From Ruminiclostridium hungatei (GTDB lineage Bacteria; Bacillota; Clostridia; Acetivibrionales; DSM-1351): a stretch of 64,000 nt of DNA. The position numbers were made by a program, and so were the translations under genes. Below, one piece after another: positions 12,054 to 23,290 of this stretch; position 1 is the stretch's first letter, and the number at the start of each line of letters is the position of its first letter. The stretch lies in contig NZ_MZGX01000002.1 of NCBI RefSeq assembly GCF_002051585.1, positions 1 through 64,000 on the forward strand. Reading direction: 5' to 3'. The notes beneath the pieces were generated by a model, which was not told where the DNA came from, did not search any database, and was given only the letters and a program-made list of their open reading frames with translations.

Positions 12054-12094
12054 TTCGACATTTATTCGACAAAATACGCAGTTTTATTTCGACA
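12054..12094 (-). promoter_or_regulatory. Cluster of three Spo0A boxes upstream of abrB
   Basis: TGTCGAA occurs exactly, in the same orientation, at 12054-12060, 12065-12071 and 12088-12094, about 190-230 bp upstream of the abrB promoter and just past the end of the AraC-type gene. Spacing of 11 and 23 bp between box starts is close to one and two helical turns, suiting cooperative Spo0A binding. The remaining sequence at 11870-12050 is AT-rich with no gene. Confidence 0.55.
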
Positions 12095-12144
12095 TAAAAA
12101 ATTGTTGTGATGCAGTGGCGGCCTGCCTTTTATTGATTAATAAG

Positions 12145-14496
12145 CTAATTGCTGGAACTCATATTACGGTACTGGGAGGTTGTCATTCCAAACTTCAATT
12201 TAAAGGTTGTATAAAAATAATTCTTATTTTCCCAGCCTATCCTGTCCATTATATCCGAAATGCTCAGCCTGCTGCTTTCCATGTATTCAACGGCCTTTTG
12301 CAGCCTTGTTTCGGTCAGGTAGTCGGCAAAGGATTTTGAATGGGCTTCTCTGAACATTTTCCCCAGATAATCACGAGATATATTAAGCCTTCCTGCAACC
12401 GCATCCTGGCACAGGCTTTTGTCCATATATTCCGCTTCAATAATTGCGGTTACCTTATCCACCAGATTGCTTCTTTTTCTGAAACGCCGCTGCTCGATAG
12501 TATCCGTTATAATCCTGAATAGCCGGATTATCCTCTCATCTATCTCCTGCAGTGTTTCCAGGGAAATTATTTCGGTTATGTAGCTGCCGGAATCAAAGGT
12601 TATTTTCTCATACCCTCTTGCCTCAAGCTCGTTGAATTTCTTCATAAGCAGGTAGGAAAGGTACAGTATATAGGAATTTATTGTCTCATAGGAGTAATCT
12701 GTGATATATTCCTTGATTTTGTAGTAGGCTTCCACGGATTCGGCAAGCCTGCCGTTATTGAGAGCCTCGTCCAACCGCTGCTCCAGTGCGCCGGGATGCT
12801 CAAAGGCATTTGATTTGAGCCTGTAGATTACCTCTGGAAGAAGCAGGCATTTACAGCCATACACCAGCCTGTATTTGGAGAGCTGCAGTACAAACCTGTA
12901 GCCTTCCGCCAGATCTGCCAGGCCCACCGGGTCTGTATACAGTGCCGAGGACAGGCTTATGCTCAGATTTGCTTGACACCAGGCCTGGAGTTCCCCTATG
13001 ACTTCAACGACATTTCTGCATATATCAGAATTCTCCAAATTGGTGGTTTCCATAATAAGCGCAATATTTCCATCATCGAACTCAAAGCATTCATTGCTGA
13101 AATATTTCGATACAAGCTCTCCGGCAACATTGCAGACTGCGAACCTGAAAAGCTTCTGGTCGTCGGTGCTCAATTCCTGTGTAAACAGCTTGTAGTTATC
13201 CGGCTGCAGATTACACAGTATGAAAAGTCCCCGGGGGTTGAGGTTCAGACGGTATTTTTTAAAGGTTTCTTCAAATTCGCTTGTATTGCGGTTTTCATTG
13301 GTGAGAAGCTCTCTTAAAATTGCAGTCCGTTTGAGGATGTAATTCTCATGGCTGACAGACTGAATACTTTGGGCCTTTTTTATTGTCTCTGTAAAAATGT
13401 CAGTAAGAAAATCCAGTTCATTTTTTCTTGTCCTGTCCATTTTAACATTGGAGAGCTGCTGCACCTTTCCAAGCATTCTGTTAATAGGATGGCACAAATG
13501 TCTGGAAAGAAAGTATGAAAGCAGGAAGCCCAATATGACTGTTGCGGTACAAAGTACATATAATGTGGTTTTCATGCGGTTTATATCTTTGAAAAGCTGG
13601 TTGAAGGGTGTGATGTTGACGAACCTCCAATCTGTTACATCAGAGGCGACATAGGTAACCACAACCTCACGGCCGTCCAAGGTGTCAACAAAATAGCCGT
13701 TTTTTGCGGAACTGGTCAAAATCCTATTCACGTAGGTTTTATTTGTGAAATCACTGAAAGCCGCACCGGAGTTCGAACTGGCAACCACAAAGCCCGAATT
13801 GTCTATAATCAGTGTATCTCCGCCCGTAAAGGCACCTTTTGTATTCAAAATATTAATAAGCCCGTCCAGATATTGCGAATTCATGTTGATAATTATGGCA
13901 CTTTGAATCTCGCTGCCGTCCTGGGTGTAGTCTGCCATAACATAAGTCAGTACATTCATACAGGCTCTGTCGGTGCCGATATTAAAATTCAGAGGGACCT
14001 TTCTCAGCAGGGGATTTGAGGTGAAGTTCTCTCTTCCCGGAATTTTGTTATTTTCAATTATATCTGCAATGTCTGAGTCCATAAAATCGCCTGCCGGACT
14101 GTAATACCGCCACCAGGTAGAGTAAAAGGTATTGATATCCCTATTGTATATGTAGATTGACTGCACATTGCCGGATTGCGTTACCAGTGCCTCCAGGCTG
14201 CTGACAAGCCGGTATGCATCCTCCGGGGCAGTATGGCGTCCATACCTTAAAGCGGAATAATCATTATTTGTATAAATATAAGCGGCCGTGTTCCTGGCGG
14301 TATCATCAAGGTACGTGGCGCTATAGCTGATTTCCGAGAGAATATTTTTATTTGCCTCATACTGCAGCTTCAGCCCGACATTCTCGAAATTAAAATAGAA
14401 TATAAAGGATAAGGTTGATATAATCACTAATACGAGAATTGCTATATACAAAAACATTTTTTTATAGAAAGAATGCTTATATATTTTGAATTTCAT
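12145..14496 (-). CDS. Membrane-bound AraC-family transcriptional regulator with extracellular sensor
   Basis: 783 residues. A short cytoplasmic start, a membrane helix at about 13-33, an extracellular Cache-like sensor (about 35-300), a second helix (about 303-323), a HAMP-like linker, and a C-terminal AraC double helix-turn-helix (about 680-780, with LNISRDYLGKMFRE and GWENKNYFYTTFK). This one-piece design joins sensing and DNA binding and is usual beside LplA/LplB/YtcP-type sugar importers in Paenibacillus and clostridia. The importer genes lie directly upstream on the same strand, so it probably activates them on binding an external saccharide. AGGGGG ribosome binding site. Ligand unknown. 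Confidence 0.88.
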   Translation of the reverse strand: MKFKIYKHSFYKKMFLYIAILVLVIISTLSFIFYFNFENVGLKLQYEANKNILSEISYSATYLDDTARNTAAYIYTNNDYSALRYGRHTAPEDAYRLVSSLEALVTQSGNVQSIYIYNRDINTFYSTWWRYYSPAGDFMDSDIADIIENNKIPGRENFTSNPLLRKVPLNFNIGTDRACMNVLTYVMADYTQDGSEIQSAIIINMNSQYLDGLINILNTKGAFTGGDTLIIDNSGFVVASSNSGAAFSDFTNKTYVNRILTSSAKNGYFVDTLDGREVVVTYVASDVTDWRFVNITPFNQLFKDINRMKTTLYVLCTATVILGFLLSYFLSRHLCHPINRMLGKVQQLSNVKMDRTRKNELDFLTDIFTETIKKAQSIQSVSHENYILKRTAILRELLTNENRNTSEFEETFKKYRLNLNPRGLFILCNLQPDNYKLFTQELSTDDQKLFRFAVCNVAGELVSKYFSNECFEFDDGNIALIMETTNLENSDICRNVVEVIGELQAWCQANLSISLSSALYTDPVGLADLAEGYRFVLQLSKYRLVYGCKCLLLPEVIYRLKSNAFEHPGALEQRLDEALNNGRLAESVEAYYKIKEYITDYSYETINSYILYLSYLLMKKFNELEARGYEKITFDSGSYITEIISLETLQEIDERIIRLFRIITDTIEQRRFRKRSNLVDKVTAIIEAEYMDKSLCQDAVAGRLNISRDYLGKMFREAHSKSFADYLTETRLQKAVEYMESSRLSISDIMDRIGWENKNYFYTTFKLKFGMTTSQYRNMSSSN

Positions 14497-14744
14497 ATTT
14501 TATCCCCCTGTCCGCTCTGCGGGCATAAATTCAAAGGGTTGAAAGCGGTTTTCTTTCAACCTCTTACCCCTGTCTGCCATATCTCCATTGAATAAAGCTC
14601 CTTTATAAGGTGAGAGAATATAAACCGATAAATTTAATTTATTTACAAATATACCATTATAAGTAATTATATAGCATTATTCGGAAGGCATCAACTGATT
14701 TGCCCGCTGTTCCGGGAAGGAGGCACACAGATACCGGCAAGTGC

Positions 14745-14834
14745 AAAAATAAGTAAAAAGCACAATAAAGTGCTTACCCAGGGTTGGAGGCATGTACTCC
14801 GGGCCTCTCCCATTCAAATAAGCACTTTATGTGC
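14745..14834 (-). terminator. Large terminator structure after the solute-binding protein gene
   Basis: Arms 14760-14776 and 14819-14834 are almost perfect complements (about 16 bp) enclosing 42 nt. The enclosed part can form its own GC-rich hairpin. On the minus strand the structure is followed by two T-rich runs. It separates the importer genes from the regulator gene. The rest of 14497-14873 holds the regulator's leader, with a 9-bp hairpin at 14537-14561. Confidence 0.7.
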
Positions 14835-14873
14835 AATTTATAAAACCTTGTGAGGTTATTGAGCCGGATAGGT

Positions 14874-16424
14874 TTATTTTACTGAAGCCTTCCAGGCATT
14901 TATCTGTCGCTGCATTTCCTTCTGAACATCTTCCAGGCCCGCATTGGCAAGTCTTTGCTGATATGCGGGGAATTTGGCCAGATCCATATTCCCGGTGTTC
15001 CAGATACTCTTATACTCATTAAAGATGGCTGTTAACTGGGCAATCTGGGTTTTAACCGAGCTGTTATCAAAGGTAAAACCGTTTATGGGAGATACGATGC
15101 AATTGTCTGTGGCCTTTTTCTGGGCTTCTACCAGGGCAGGTCTTTCAGGCAGGTTGCTGTAAAGCATCCAGGGGTCGCCGAACATCCATTCCATATTGGT
15201 CCTGTAACCATTGGTCTCATCGGTAATACCCTCGGGATTCTTGATAATCTTTATAACAGGGTCGTCAGAGCCTGTAACCTCATAGTGCTTCCCTTCTATT
15301 CCGAAGCCCAGCAGGTTTAATAACTTGGGGTCTGTATTGCATTGCTCTATAAGCATAACAGCTCTTTCGGGATTTTTTGAGGTACTGCTCACAGCAACAC
15401 AGCTCTGTGTAATGTTTGTAGTATTCAGCAGAGGTTTTGAACCAAGGGGAACTGCAACCATGTCAAACTTGAATTTCTTTTCATAGTCTTCCAGCCAGCC
15501 TGGAACATAGCCGCTGATTTCGGCTGCATATTTTCTGGTCATCATTTCAGGATCATCATCTTTTATTGAAACGGCATCTTTCCTTATGTAACCCTTCTGA
15601 TTCCATTTGCGGAGAAGTTCCCGGTCATGAATGCTTTCAGGCTGTTCGTCGGTGTTTACAACTGTACAGCTCTGGTCGTCGAACTTCACTCCCAGTGAAG
15701 GGATGCTTACATCCGGCTGGTCAAACCAATAATTAAAAAGGCCTACTGTTCCGTTGCCGCCAGCCATGCAGAGGGGAGTCACACCTTTTTCCTCAGCCAG
15801 TATCCGGTCAAAGAAAGGTTCCAGGTCTTCATACTTTTTTAGGGAATCTGTATCCAGTTGGTATTTGTCAACAAGGTCCTGTCTCAGATATACTGCTCCC
15901 TGGGCACCAAAGCCGCTCATATTGTATGGAATGCCGTAGAGCTTGCCGTTAACCTTGCAGGCATCCAGATATTTTGCATATTTTTCTTTAACTTTAGGAG
16001 CATACCTGTCAACCAGTTGGGTGATGTCAGCCCACGCACCCTTTCCGGCATTTTGTATGAAATTGACTTGCCAGTTTGCGGTGAAGCAAAGGTCAAATTC
16101 ATCTCCGGTCGCAATCATAACATTCATTTTCTGCTCATATGCACCCCAGTCCAGATAATTTATCTTTACCCTGCAGTTAAGGCTGTCTTTCAGATAATCT
16201 GCGACTGCGTCCTCCACCAATGCAGTATCCTTTTCAGGTGTTCCCACAACATACCAGGACAGCTCCACAGGTTCAAGCCTTACGCCCGAGTCAGCCGCAA
16301 TACTCCCTGAAGCAGCCGAGTCTGAGGATGAAGCGGCTTTTTCGGAGTTTCCGCAGCCCGAACAAAGAGTCAGGAAAAGTGACAGACCAAGAGCAAAACA
16401 AATTGCTTTTTTTGCCTTATACAT
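14874..16424 (-). CDS. Extracellular solute-binding lipoprotein of a carbohydrate ABC importer (LplA-like)
   Basis: 516 residues. Start ATG 16424 has AAAGGAGG just upstream. A lipoprotein signal runs over residues 1-24, with the lipidated Cys in LCSGC, followed by a Ser/Ala-rich linker. The mature part is a family 1 solute-binding protein of the large LplA/YtcQ class that captures oligosaccharides outside the membrane. A longer frame upstream adds a segment lacking signal features. Two permease genes precede it in the same operon; the ATPase is absent, as usual for this class, which shares a MsmK-type ATPase encoded elsewhere. Substrate not readable. Confidence 0.9.
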   Translation of the reverse strand: MYKAKKAICFALGLSLFLTLCSGCGNSEKAASSSDSAASGSIAADSGVRLEPVELSWYVVGTPEKDTALVEDAVADYLKDSLNCRVKINYLDWGAYEQKMNVMIATGDEFDLCFTANWQVNFIQNAGKGAWADITQLVDRYAPKVKEKYAKYLDACKVNGKLYGIPYNMSGFGAQGAVYLRQDLVDKYQLDTDSLKKYEDLEPFFDRILAEEKGVTPLCMAGGNGTVGLFNYWFDQPDVSIPSLGVKFDDQSCTVVNTDEQPESIHDRELLRKWNQKGYIRKDAVSIKDDDPEMMTRKYAAEISGYVPGWLEDYEKKFKFDMVAVPLGSKPLLNTTNITQSCVAVSSTSKNPERAVMLIEQCNTDPKLLNLLGFGIEGKHYEVTGSDDPVIKIIKNPEGITDETNGYRTNMEWMFGDPWMLYSNLPERPALVEAQKKATDNCIVSPINGFTFDNSSVKTQIAQLTAIFNEYKSIWNTGNMDLAKFPAYQQRLANAGLEDVQKEMQRQINAWKASVK

Positions 16425-16489
16425 TAAATGTACCTCCTTTAAATATTTATAGTAAACGTGGATGCCGGAAGCAGGTGCCCGCACAGGCA

Positions 16490-17371
16490 CTATCCCTTGA
16501 CAGCTCCCACAGTCAACCCTGATATAAAGTACTTCTGTACGAACATGAATGCAAAGATAATGGGGCCGATTGCAAGGACAGCCATTGCCATACGCGCGTT
16601 TTCCCCGGGGAGGGCTGCCGTTGAGATCTGGCCCTGCAGAGGACTCAAGCGCATGGCGTTCAGATTTTGCATGATAAGGTACAGCATATATTGCAGGGGA
16701 TTCAGGTTTGCGTCATCAATATACAGAAGTGCAAGCCACCAGTCATTCCAGTACTGCAAAACGATGAATAGACCGACTGTCGCCATTGCAGGCAGGGACA
16801 GGGGCAGTATGATTTTAAAAAGGATTCCAAGTTCACCGGCTCCCTCAATTTTGGCACTTTCCACCAGTGAAAAAGGTATATCTGAGAAATAGGTTCGCAG
16901 TAAAAGAACGTAAAAGGGGACGATGAGATAGGGCAATATGAGTGCGAGGATATTGTCCTTTAGGTGCAGCACCTGTGCCACGATTATATAGCTTGGAACC
17001 AGTCCTCCGTTAAAAAGCATGGTGAAAAACAGGTACAGTGACAATTTCCCTCTATGGGCAAAATCCTTTCTCGATAAAACATAGGCCAGGCAGGAGGATA
17101 TGACAAGACTTATGATGGTGCCGGCCACAGTTACCATTATTGTGACCCCGTAAGCCCTGGCGATTTGACCGGGGTCGGCCAGTATGTACTTGTAGGCCAA
17201 TAAAGTAAACTGTCTGGGGAATATGGAGTATCCGTTTTCAATTATCATTTGCTCCTGGGTAAACGAGGAGGATATTACTATCATAAAGGGGATGAGACAA
17301 CACACGGAAAAAACCGTGAGAAAAAGGTTTATAAGTACTTTTGACACAATACTGCCATCTTTTACTTTCAT
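16490..17371 (-). CDS. Carbohydrate ABC transporter permease (YtcP/LplC-like)
   Basis: 293 residues with six predicted membrane helices and the permease EAA loop (ESAKIEGAGELGILFKIILP). ATG at 17371 has GGAGG 5 nt upstream, so the slightly longer frame from 17383 is less likely. It forms the translocation pore with the 329-residue permease 66 nt upstream and receives substrate from the lipoprotein encoded just downstream. Confidence 0.9.
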   Translation of the reverse strand: MKVKDGSIVSKVLINLFLTVFSVCCLIPFMIVISSSFTQEQMIIENGYSIFPRQFTLLAYKYILADPGQIARAYGVTIMVTVAGTIISLVISSCLAYVLSRKDFAHRGKLSLYLFFTMLFNGGLVPSYIIVAQVLHLKDNILALILPYLIVPFYVLLLRTYFSDIPFSLVESAKIEGAGELGILFKIILPLSLPAMATVGLFIVLQYWNDWWLALLYIDDANLNPLQYMLYLIMQNLNAMRLSPLQGQISTAALPGENARMAMAVLAIGPIIFAFMFVQKYFISGLTVGAVKG

Positions 17372-17437
17372 TTCAGCCTCCATTTTTCAGATTTAATCAG
17401 ATTTTATATGAAATCCGGCCTTGCATTCCCAAACTTT

Positions 17438-18427
17438 TTAGAACAGTGCACGTTCGGGATTTATTTTTTTCACAAAAAGGTTGCTGGCCAGTACCAGGAG
17501 AAATCCCACGAATGCCTGATAGAAGCCTGCGGCGGAAGCCATGCCTATGTCTCCGGAAAATTTCAAGGCCCGGAATACATAGGTGTCAATAACATTTGTC
17601 GTACTGTACAGGCCTCCGTTGTCCAGGGTGACATTATAGAACAGGCCGAAGTCGGCAAAGAAAATACGTCCGATAGCCATCAAGGTCAGTGTTATAATCA
17701 AAGGGGACAAAAGGGGAAGTGTGATGCCTGACGCCTGCTGAAGTTTGTTTGCACCGTCGATGGTAGCTGCCTCATAAAGCTCCGCATCTATGCCCATTAT
17801 GCCCGCCAGATATATCACGCTTCCATATCCGACGCCCTTCCAGAGATTCACGATGGTGAGTATGGCCGGCCATAACCTCGGCTCGTTATACCATTGAACC
17901 GGTTCCATGCCCAGAGAGGCCAGCAGGTTGTTAACCATACCCATGTCATAGCTTAAAAGGGAATATACAAAGTAGGAAACGATAACCCAGGATATGAAGT
18001 AAGGGAGAAACATGGACGATTGATAAAACTTTACAAGCCACTTGTTTCTTACTTCATTTACAAGGAGTGCTATGAGAATGCCTCCCACAGTGCCGGTTAT
18101 TATAAAAAGACTGTTTAAAAACAGGGTATTATATGTAATGTTCCAAGCATCCCGGGTGGAGAAGAGGTACTTGAAGTTTTCAAACCCAGCCCATTGGCTG
18201 CCGAAGATTCCAGCCGCGGGTTTATAATTTTTAAAGGCCAGTATTACCCCGAACATGGGAAGATAATTGAAGACAAAAACGATTGCCAAGCCCGGCAGTG
18301 CTATGAGCCAAAGCCACTTCTGTGACTTCAGGCTTCTCAGAAAGCTTCTGCCCGGCTGACTTGCAGCCTTTAAACCTTTTCCGGTATCAAGTTGAGAATC
18401 CACAATTCTTTGCTCCTTTACAGTCAT
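17438..18427 (-). CDS. Carbohydrate ABC transporter permease (LplB-like)
   Basis: 329 residues: a cytoplasmic N-terminal extension of about 35, then six membrane helices with the EAA loop EAATIDGANKLQQASGITLP. First gene of the importer operon, so the promoter should lie in 18428-18783. Works as a heterodimer with the YtcP-like permease. Family members import polygalacturonan- or xylan-derived oligosaccharides among others; this one's sugar is unknown. Confidence 0.9.
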   Translation of the reverse strand: MTVKEQRIVDSQLDTGKGLKAASQPGRSFLRSLKSQKWLWLIALPGLAIVFVFNYLPMFGVILAFKNYKPAAGIFGSQWAGFENFKYLFSTRDAWNITYNTLFLNSLFIITGTVGGILIALLVNEVRNKWLVKFYQSSMFLPYFISWVIVSYFVYSLLSYDMGMVNNLLASLGMEPVQWYNEPRLWPAILTIVNLWKGVGYGSVIYLAGIMGIDAELYEAATIDGANKLQQASGITLPLLSPLIITLTLMAIGRIFFADFGLFYNVTLDNGGLYSTTNVIDTYVFRALKFSGDIGMASAAGFYQAFVGFLLVLASNLFVKKINPERALF

Positions 18428-18783
18428 ATTTTAAATGTACTTGCCATCATAGATCCAAAGACGGATTATATTCCGGCCTGAGTGAGAGGTTGCTTCCAGA
18501 CCGGCATAGCAACATTGTATTAAAAACTGGATAATTTTTGAAGTTTAAATTTAAGAAGTGTCTTTATATTTCAGCAAAAGTACGTGATTACAGCAAAATT
18601 TTCAGGAGAAAACATAAACCCGGCTCTGTCCACATATATAATAAGGGGAAACCCGCAGACCGGTATATGATGGATGGAGAGGTTAGCGTGAAAGATACAT
18701 GTGGCAAGTCAACGTGGATTTCACGCAGCGAAAGCCACTACATGCCTTTCATTACTATTTGCGTACGGTAGATGGGAGATAGA
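18428..18783. other. Divergent intergenic region without a gene
   Basis: 356 nt between the importer operon (leftward) and spmA (rightward). It must carry both promoters. I see no convincing -35/-10 pair for the importer, and no reliable sigma-E site for spmA, although CATATATAATA at about 18633-18643 is a loose candidate. No supported small gene. Confidence 0.5.
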
Positions 18784-19383
18784 ATGCTTAATTATATATG
18801 GATGGGTTTGCTGCTTATAGGTTTTGCAGTTGGGATAGTCAACGGAAGGATTGATGAGGTGACAAAGGCTGCCATGGAGTCGGCCCAGTCCGCGGTAACT
18901 GTGTGCATAGGCCTCCTTGGAGTCATGTGTCTCTGGACAGGCTTGATGAAGGTGGCGGAAAAAAGCGGCCTGGTGGCAGGTATAAGCAGATTGGTCCGGC
19001 CTGTCATGATATTTTTATACCCGGGCATCCCGAAGGATCATCCTGCACTGGGAGCCATAGTAATGAATCTTGTGGCAAATTTCCTTGGGCTGGGGAATGC
19101 GGCTACTCCGCTGGGAATAAAGGCCATGAGCCAACTGCAGTCCCTGAACGGAGACAAAAAAACCGCCACGGACTCAATGTGTATGTTTCTGGTCATGAAT
19201 ACCGCGGCAATACAACTGGTGCCGGCGAGTATAATTGCCCTGCGTACAGCGGAGGGGGCTAAAAAGCCTGCTGAAATAATAGTGTGCATATGGATGGCGT
19301 CGGTGTGCGCCACAATTATGGGTATAATAGCGGCAAAACTTCTGGCCAGGGTATGGAATGAGGAAAAAAGTCAATCACGTTAA
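18784..19383 (+). CDS. spmA: Spore maturation protein A
   Basis: 199-residue membrane protein of the nucleoside-recognition (Gate) family, with the conserved LGLGNAATPLGIKAM and FLVMNTAAIQLVP segments. SpmA and SpmB are needed for full spore core dehydration and heat resistance. ATG at 18784 has GGGAG 5 nt upstream; ATG 18772 lacks a site. Followed by spmB after 9 nt, so both are translated from one message. Probably expressed in the sporulating cell only. Confidence 0.95.
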   Translation: MLNYIWMGLLLIGFAVGIVNGRIDEVTKAAMESAQSAVTVCIGLLGVMCLWTGLMKVAEKSGLVAGISRLVRPVMIFLYPGIPKDHPALGAIVMNLVANFLGLGNAATPLGIKAMSQLQSLNGDKKTATDSMCMFLVMNTAAIQLVPASIIALRTAEGAKKPAEIIVCIWMASVCATIMGIIAAKLLARVWNEEKSQSR

Positions 19384-19392
19384 AGGTGGGCT

Positions 19393-19923
19393 ATGGGAGT
19401 AATAAGACACATCTCGGATTATGCAATCCCTGCAATATTCATAATAATATTGTCTGCGGCGGTTTTAAAAAAGGTCAAGGCCTTTGATCTGTTCATAGAT
19501 GGAGCTAAGGATGGTATAGAAACCGTAATCAAAATAATGCCGTCCCTGGCAGGACTGTTGGTGGCGGTGGGAGTGTTCAAAGCCTCCGGAGCCCTTGAAA
19601 TTCTGACTTTTTTGCTGCGTCCGGTAATAGATTTGCTGGGGATGCCGCCAGAGGTAGCGCCTCTTGCACTTCTGAGGCCTATTTCGGGAAGCGCCTCCTT
19701 TGCATTTGTGACCGATATCATCAAGGCCTTCGGCCCCGATACGTATGAAGGCCGTGTGGCAGCCACCATGATGGGGTCCACGGAAACCATCTTCTATACG
19801 CTTGCGGTTTACTATGGTTCTGTGGGAATCAAAAATATCAGATATACCTTGGTAGCGGCAATAATGGCTGACATAATAAGTGTTATCGCGTCGCTCTGGG
19901 CATGCAGGTTTATTTTCGGATAA
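19393..19923 (+). CDS. spmB: Spore maturation protein B
   Basis: 176 residues, also Gate-family, with LLRPISGSASFAFVTD and MMGSTETIFYTLAVYYGSVG, both diagnostic of SpmB. Partner of SpmA; the pair is thought to act in the forespore or cortex membrane during core dehydration. Ends 26 nt before the convergent DUF2600 gene, with no obvious terminator between them. Confidence 0.95.
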   Translation: MGVIRHISDYAIPAIFIIILSAAVLKKVKAFDLFIDGAKDGIETVIKIMPSLAGLLVAVGVFKASGALEILTFLLRPVIDLLGMPPEVAPLALLRPISGSASFAFVTDIIKAFGPDTYEGRVAATMMGSTETIFYTLAVYYGSVGIKNIRYTLVAAIMADIISVIASLWACRFIFG

Positions 19924-19949
19924 ACAGTGGTCTGTAACTGGATAGATTG

Positions 19950-21008
19950 TTAGAAATATTTTTTAGACCGCAGCAGCCTGACAGCCAAAGTGTAAAAGGA
20001 CATTCCCCTGCCTCCGGCCTTGAGCAGTGCTTTGCTTGTAATTCTGTTCATACCCTCACTTGCCTTGGGATGGGTAATGTAGATGCTCAGCAATAGTTTA
20101 ACCGCAGTACGGGTATGACTCCACTCAGAGGTCCTCAATTTCAAGGCCCTGTCCGTAAAGAAAACTATCCTGTTTTCATACTCCTTGAGGTTATCATAAT
20201 AGAAATCATAATTGATGTTTCCTGCAAATAAGTCATCATTATAGCTGATATAGCCTTCAAGGATTTTCTGTATGCAGCAGATCCAGGGAAAAAAGGTGCT
20301 GTTCAAATTTTCCGCCTTTTGCTCTGAAAGTTCCGGGTCTGTGGCCATGGCCAGCAGAAGCCGGATGCTCAGGGTCGAGTCGACAGCCATGCAGTATTCC
20401 CAGCATGAGAGCTGCGAATACTTTTGCCCATGGGCGGCACTCCAATTTATGAGGTTTACCTCTTTAGCATTATCATCCGAAGAAAACTTGGTAACCTGCA
20501 AATCTATGAAAAGTGAAAGAAAGGCAGCCAGATGATCCCTGATTACATGGTAGGACGGCAGCAGGAGCACTTTTTGACGGCACTTTTCCACCAGTATTGT
20601 GAGATAGCCGTCATCATCCTTGGACGGAAAAAAAGTAAAGTAGTTTTCATACGAATCGGTGCGCAGGTTCAAAGCATCCCTTAAGGATGAAAATATCAGC
20701 TTCAGAAAGGGTTCGGTGCCTGTATAAGACCGCAGACATACGGAATTCAGATATTGGACGATGGCCTCGAAGGAAAACAGTACTTCTGCCGCCAGCTCCA
20801 TATTGACGTTGTCATACAGCAGGCATATGGATGAAACAGCAGCGTCAGACCTGCTCTTATCCAAGGCCTCCCGGGCGGTGGACTTTACGGAAAGCTTGCG
20901 TATCCGCTTTGTATACACCCTGTATTCCCTGATTTTTTTTTCAATAGAAGGATATATGATTTTATTATATTTTTTAGAATAACTTAAGCTTCTTATAAAA
21001 CTCACCAT
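19950..21008 (-). CDS. DUF2600 / tetraprenyl-beta-curcumene-synthase-like protein
   Basis: 352 residues resembling the YtpB family (DUF2600), which in Bacillus subtilis cyclises linear C35 prenyl diphosphate in the synthesis of spore-associated sesquarterpenes. Supporting segments are FEAIVQYLNSVC, the DDDGYL region with LFIDLQ, the W-x(3)-AVDSTL segment, and FPWICCIQKILEGYI. It diverges from Bacillus YtpB, and no classic DDxxD motif is visible, so activity is uncertain. The start at 21008 has only a weak upstream site (GAAAGGG). Convergent to spmAB. A sporulation link is suggested by position and family only. Confidence 0.7.
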   Translation of the reverse strand: MVSFIRSLSYSKKYNKIIYPSIEKKIREYRVYTKRIRKLSVKSTAREALDKSRSDAAVSSICLLYDNVNMELAAEVLFSFEAIVQYLNSVCLRSYTGTEPFLKLIFSSLRDALNLRTDSYENYFTFFPSKDDDGYLTILVEKCRQKVLLLPSYHVIRDHLAAFLSLFIDLQVTKFSSDDNAKEVNLINWSAAHGQKYSQLSCWEYCMAVDSTLSIRLLLAMATDPELSEQKAENLNSTFFPWICCIQKILEGYISYNDDLFAGNINYDFYYDNLKEYENRIVFFTDRALKLRTSEWSHTRTAVKLLLSIYITHPKASEGMNRITSKALLKAGGRGMSFYTLAVRLLRSKKYF

Positions 21009-21216
21009 GGTGAAGAGGCCCTTTCAATCATTTTTCTGCCAATGTCTCCTGTTTGCCTCAATATTCTCCTTGAAAAATCGAAAACAAATATGTATAGTAG
21101 TAATGGATACCACTATAAAATTATACCATGTTAGGTAACAATTAATTAATATAAATTATATATTGTAAATTTTATTATCTATTATTGCATATATTGCAAA
21201 TTTTAGTAACAAATGA

Positions 21217-23229
<2,013 letters not shown>

Positions 23230-23290
23230 TCAACGGGGCGATTCAGGACTCTGAACAGCATTTATGAATAAAAATAAAAAAGGTGATAAT

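Noticed and set aside
15858-16310. 150-codon plus-strand frame inside the solute-binding protein gene
   Set aside because: Shadow of a convincing lipoprotein gene; no family features or start signals.
18538-18771. 77-codon frame before spmA
   Set aside because: No ribosome binding site, no family resemblance, and it lies in the divergent promoter region.
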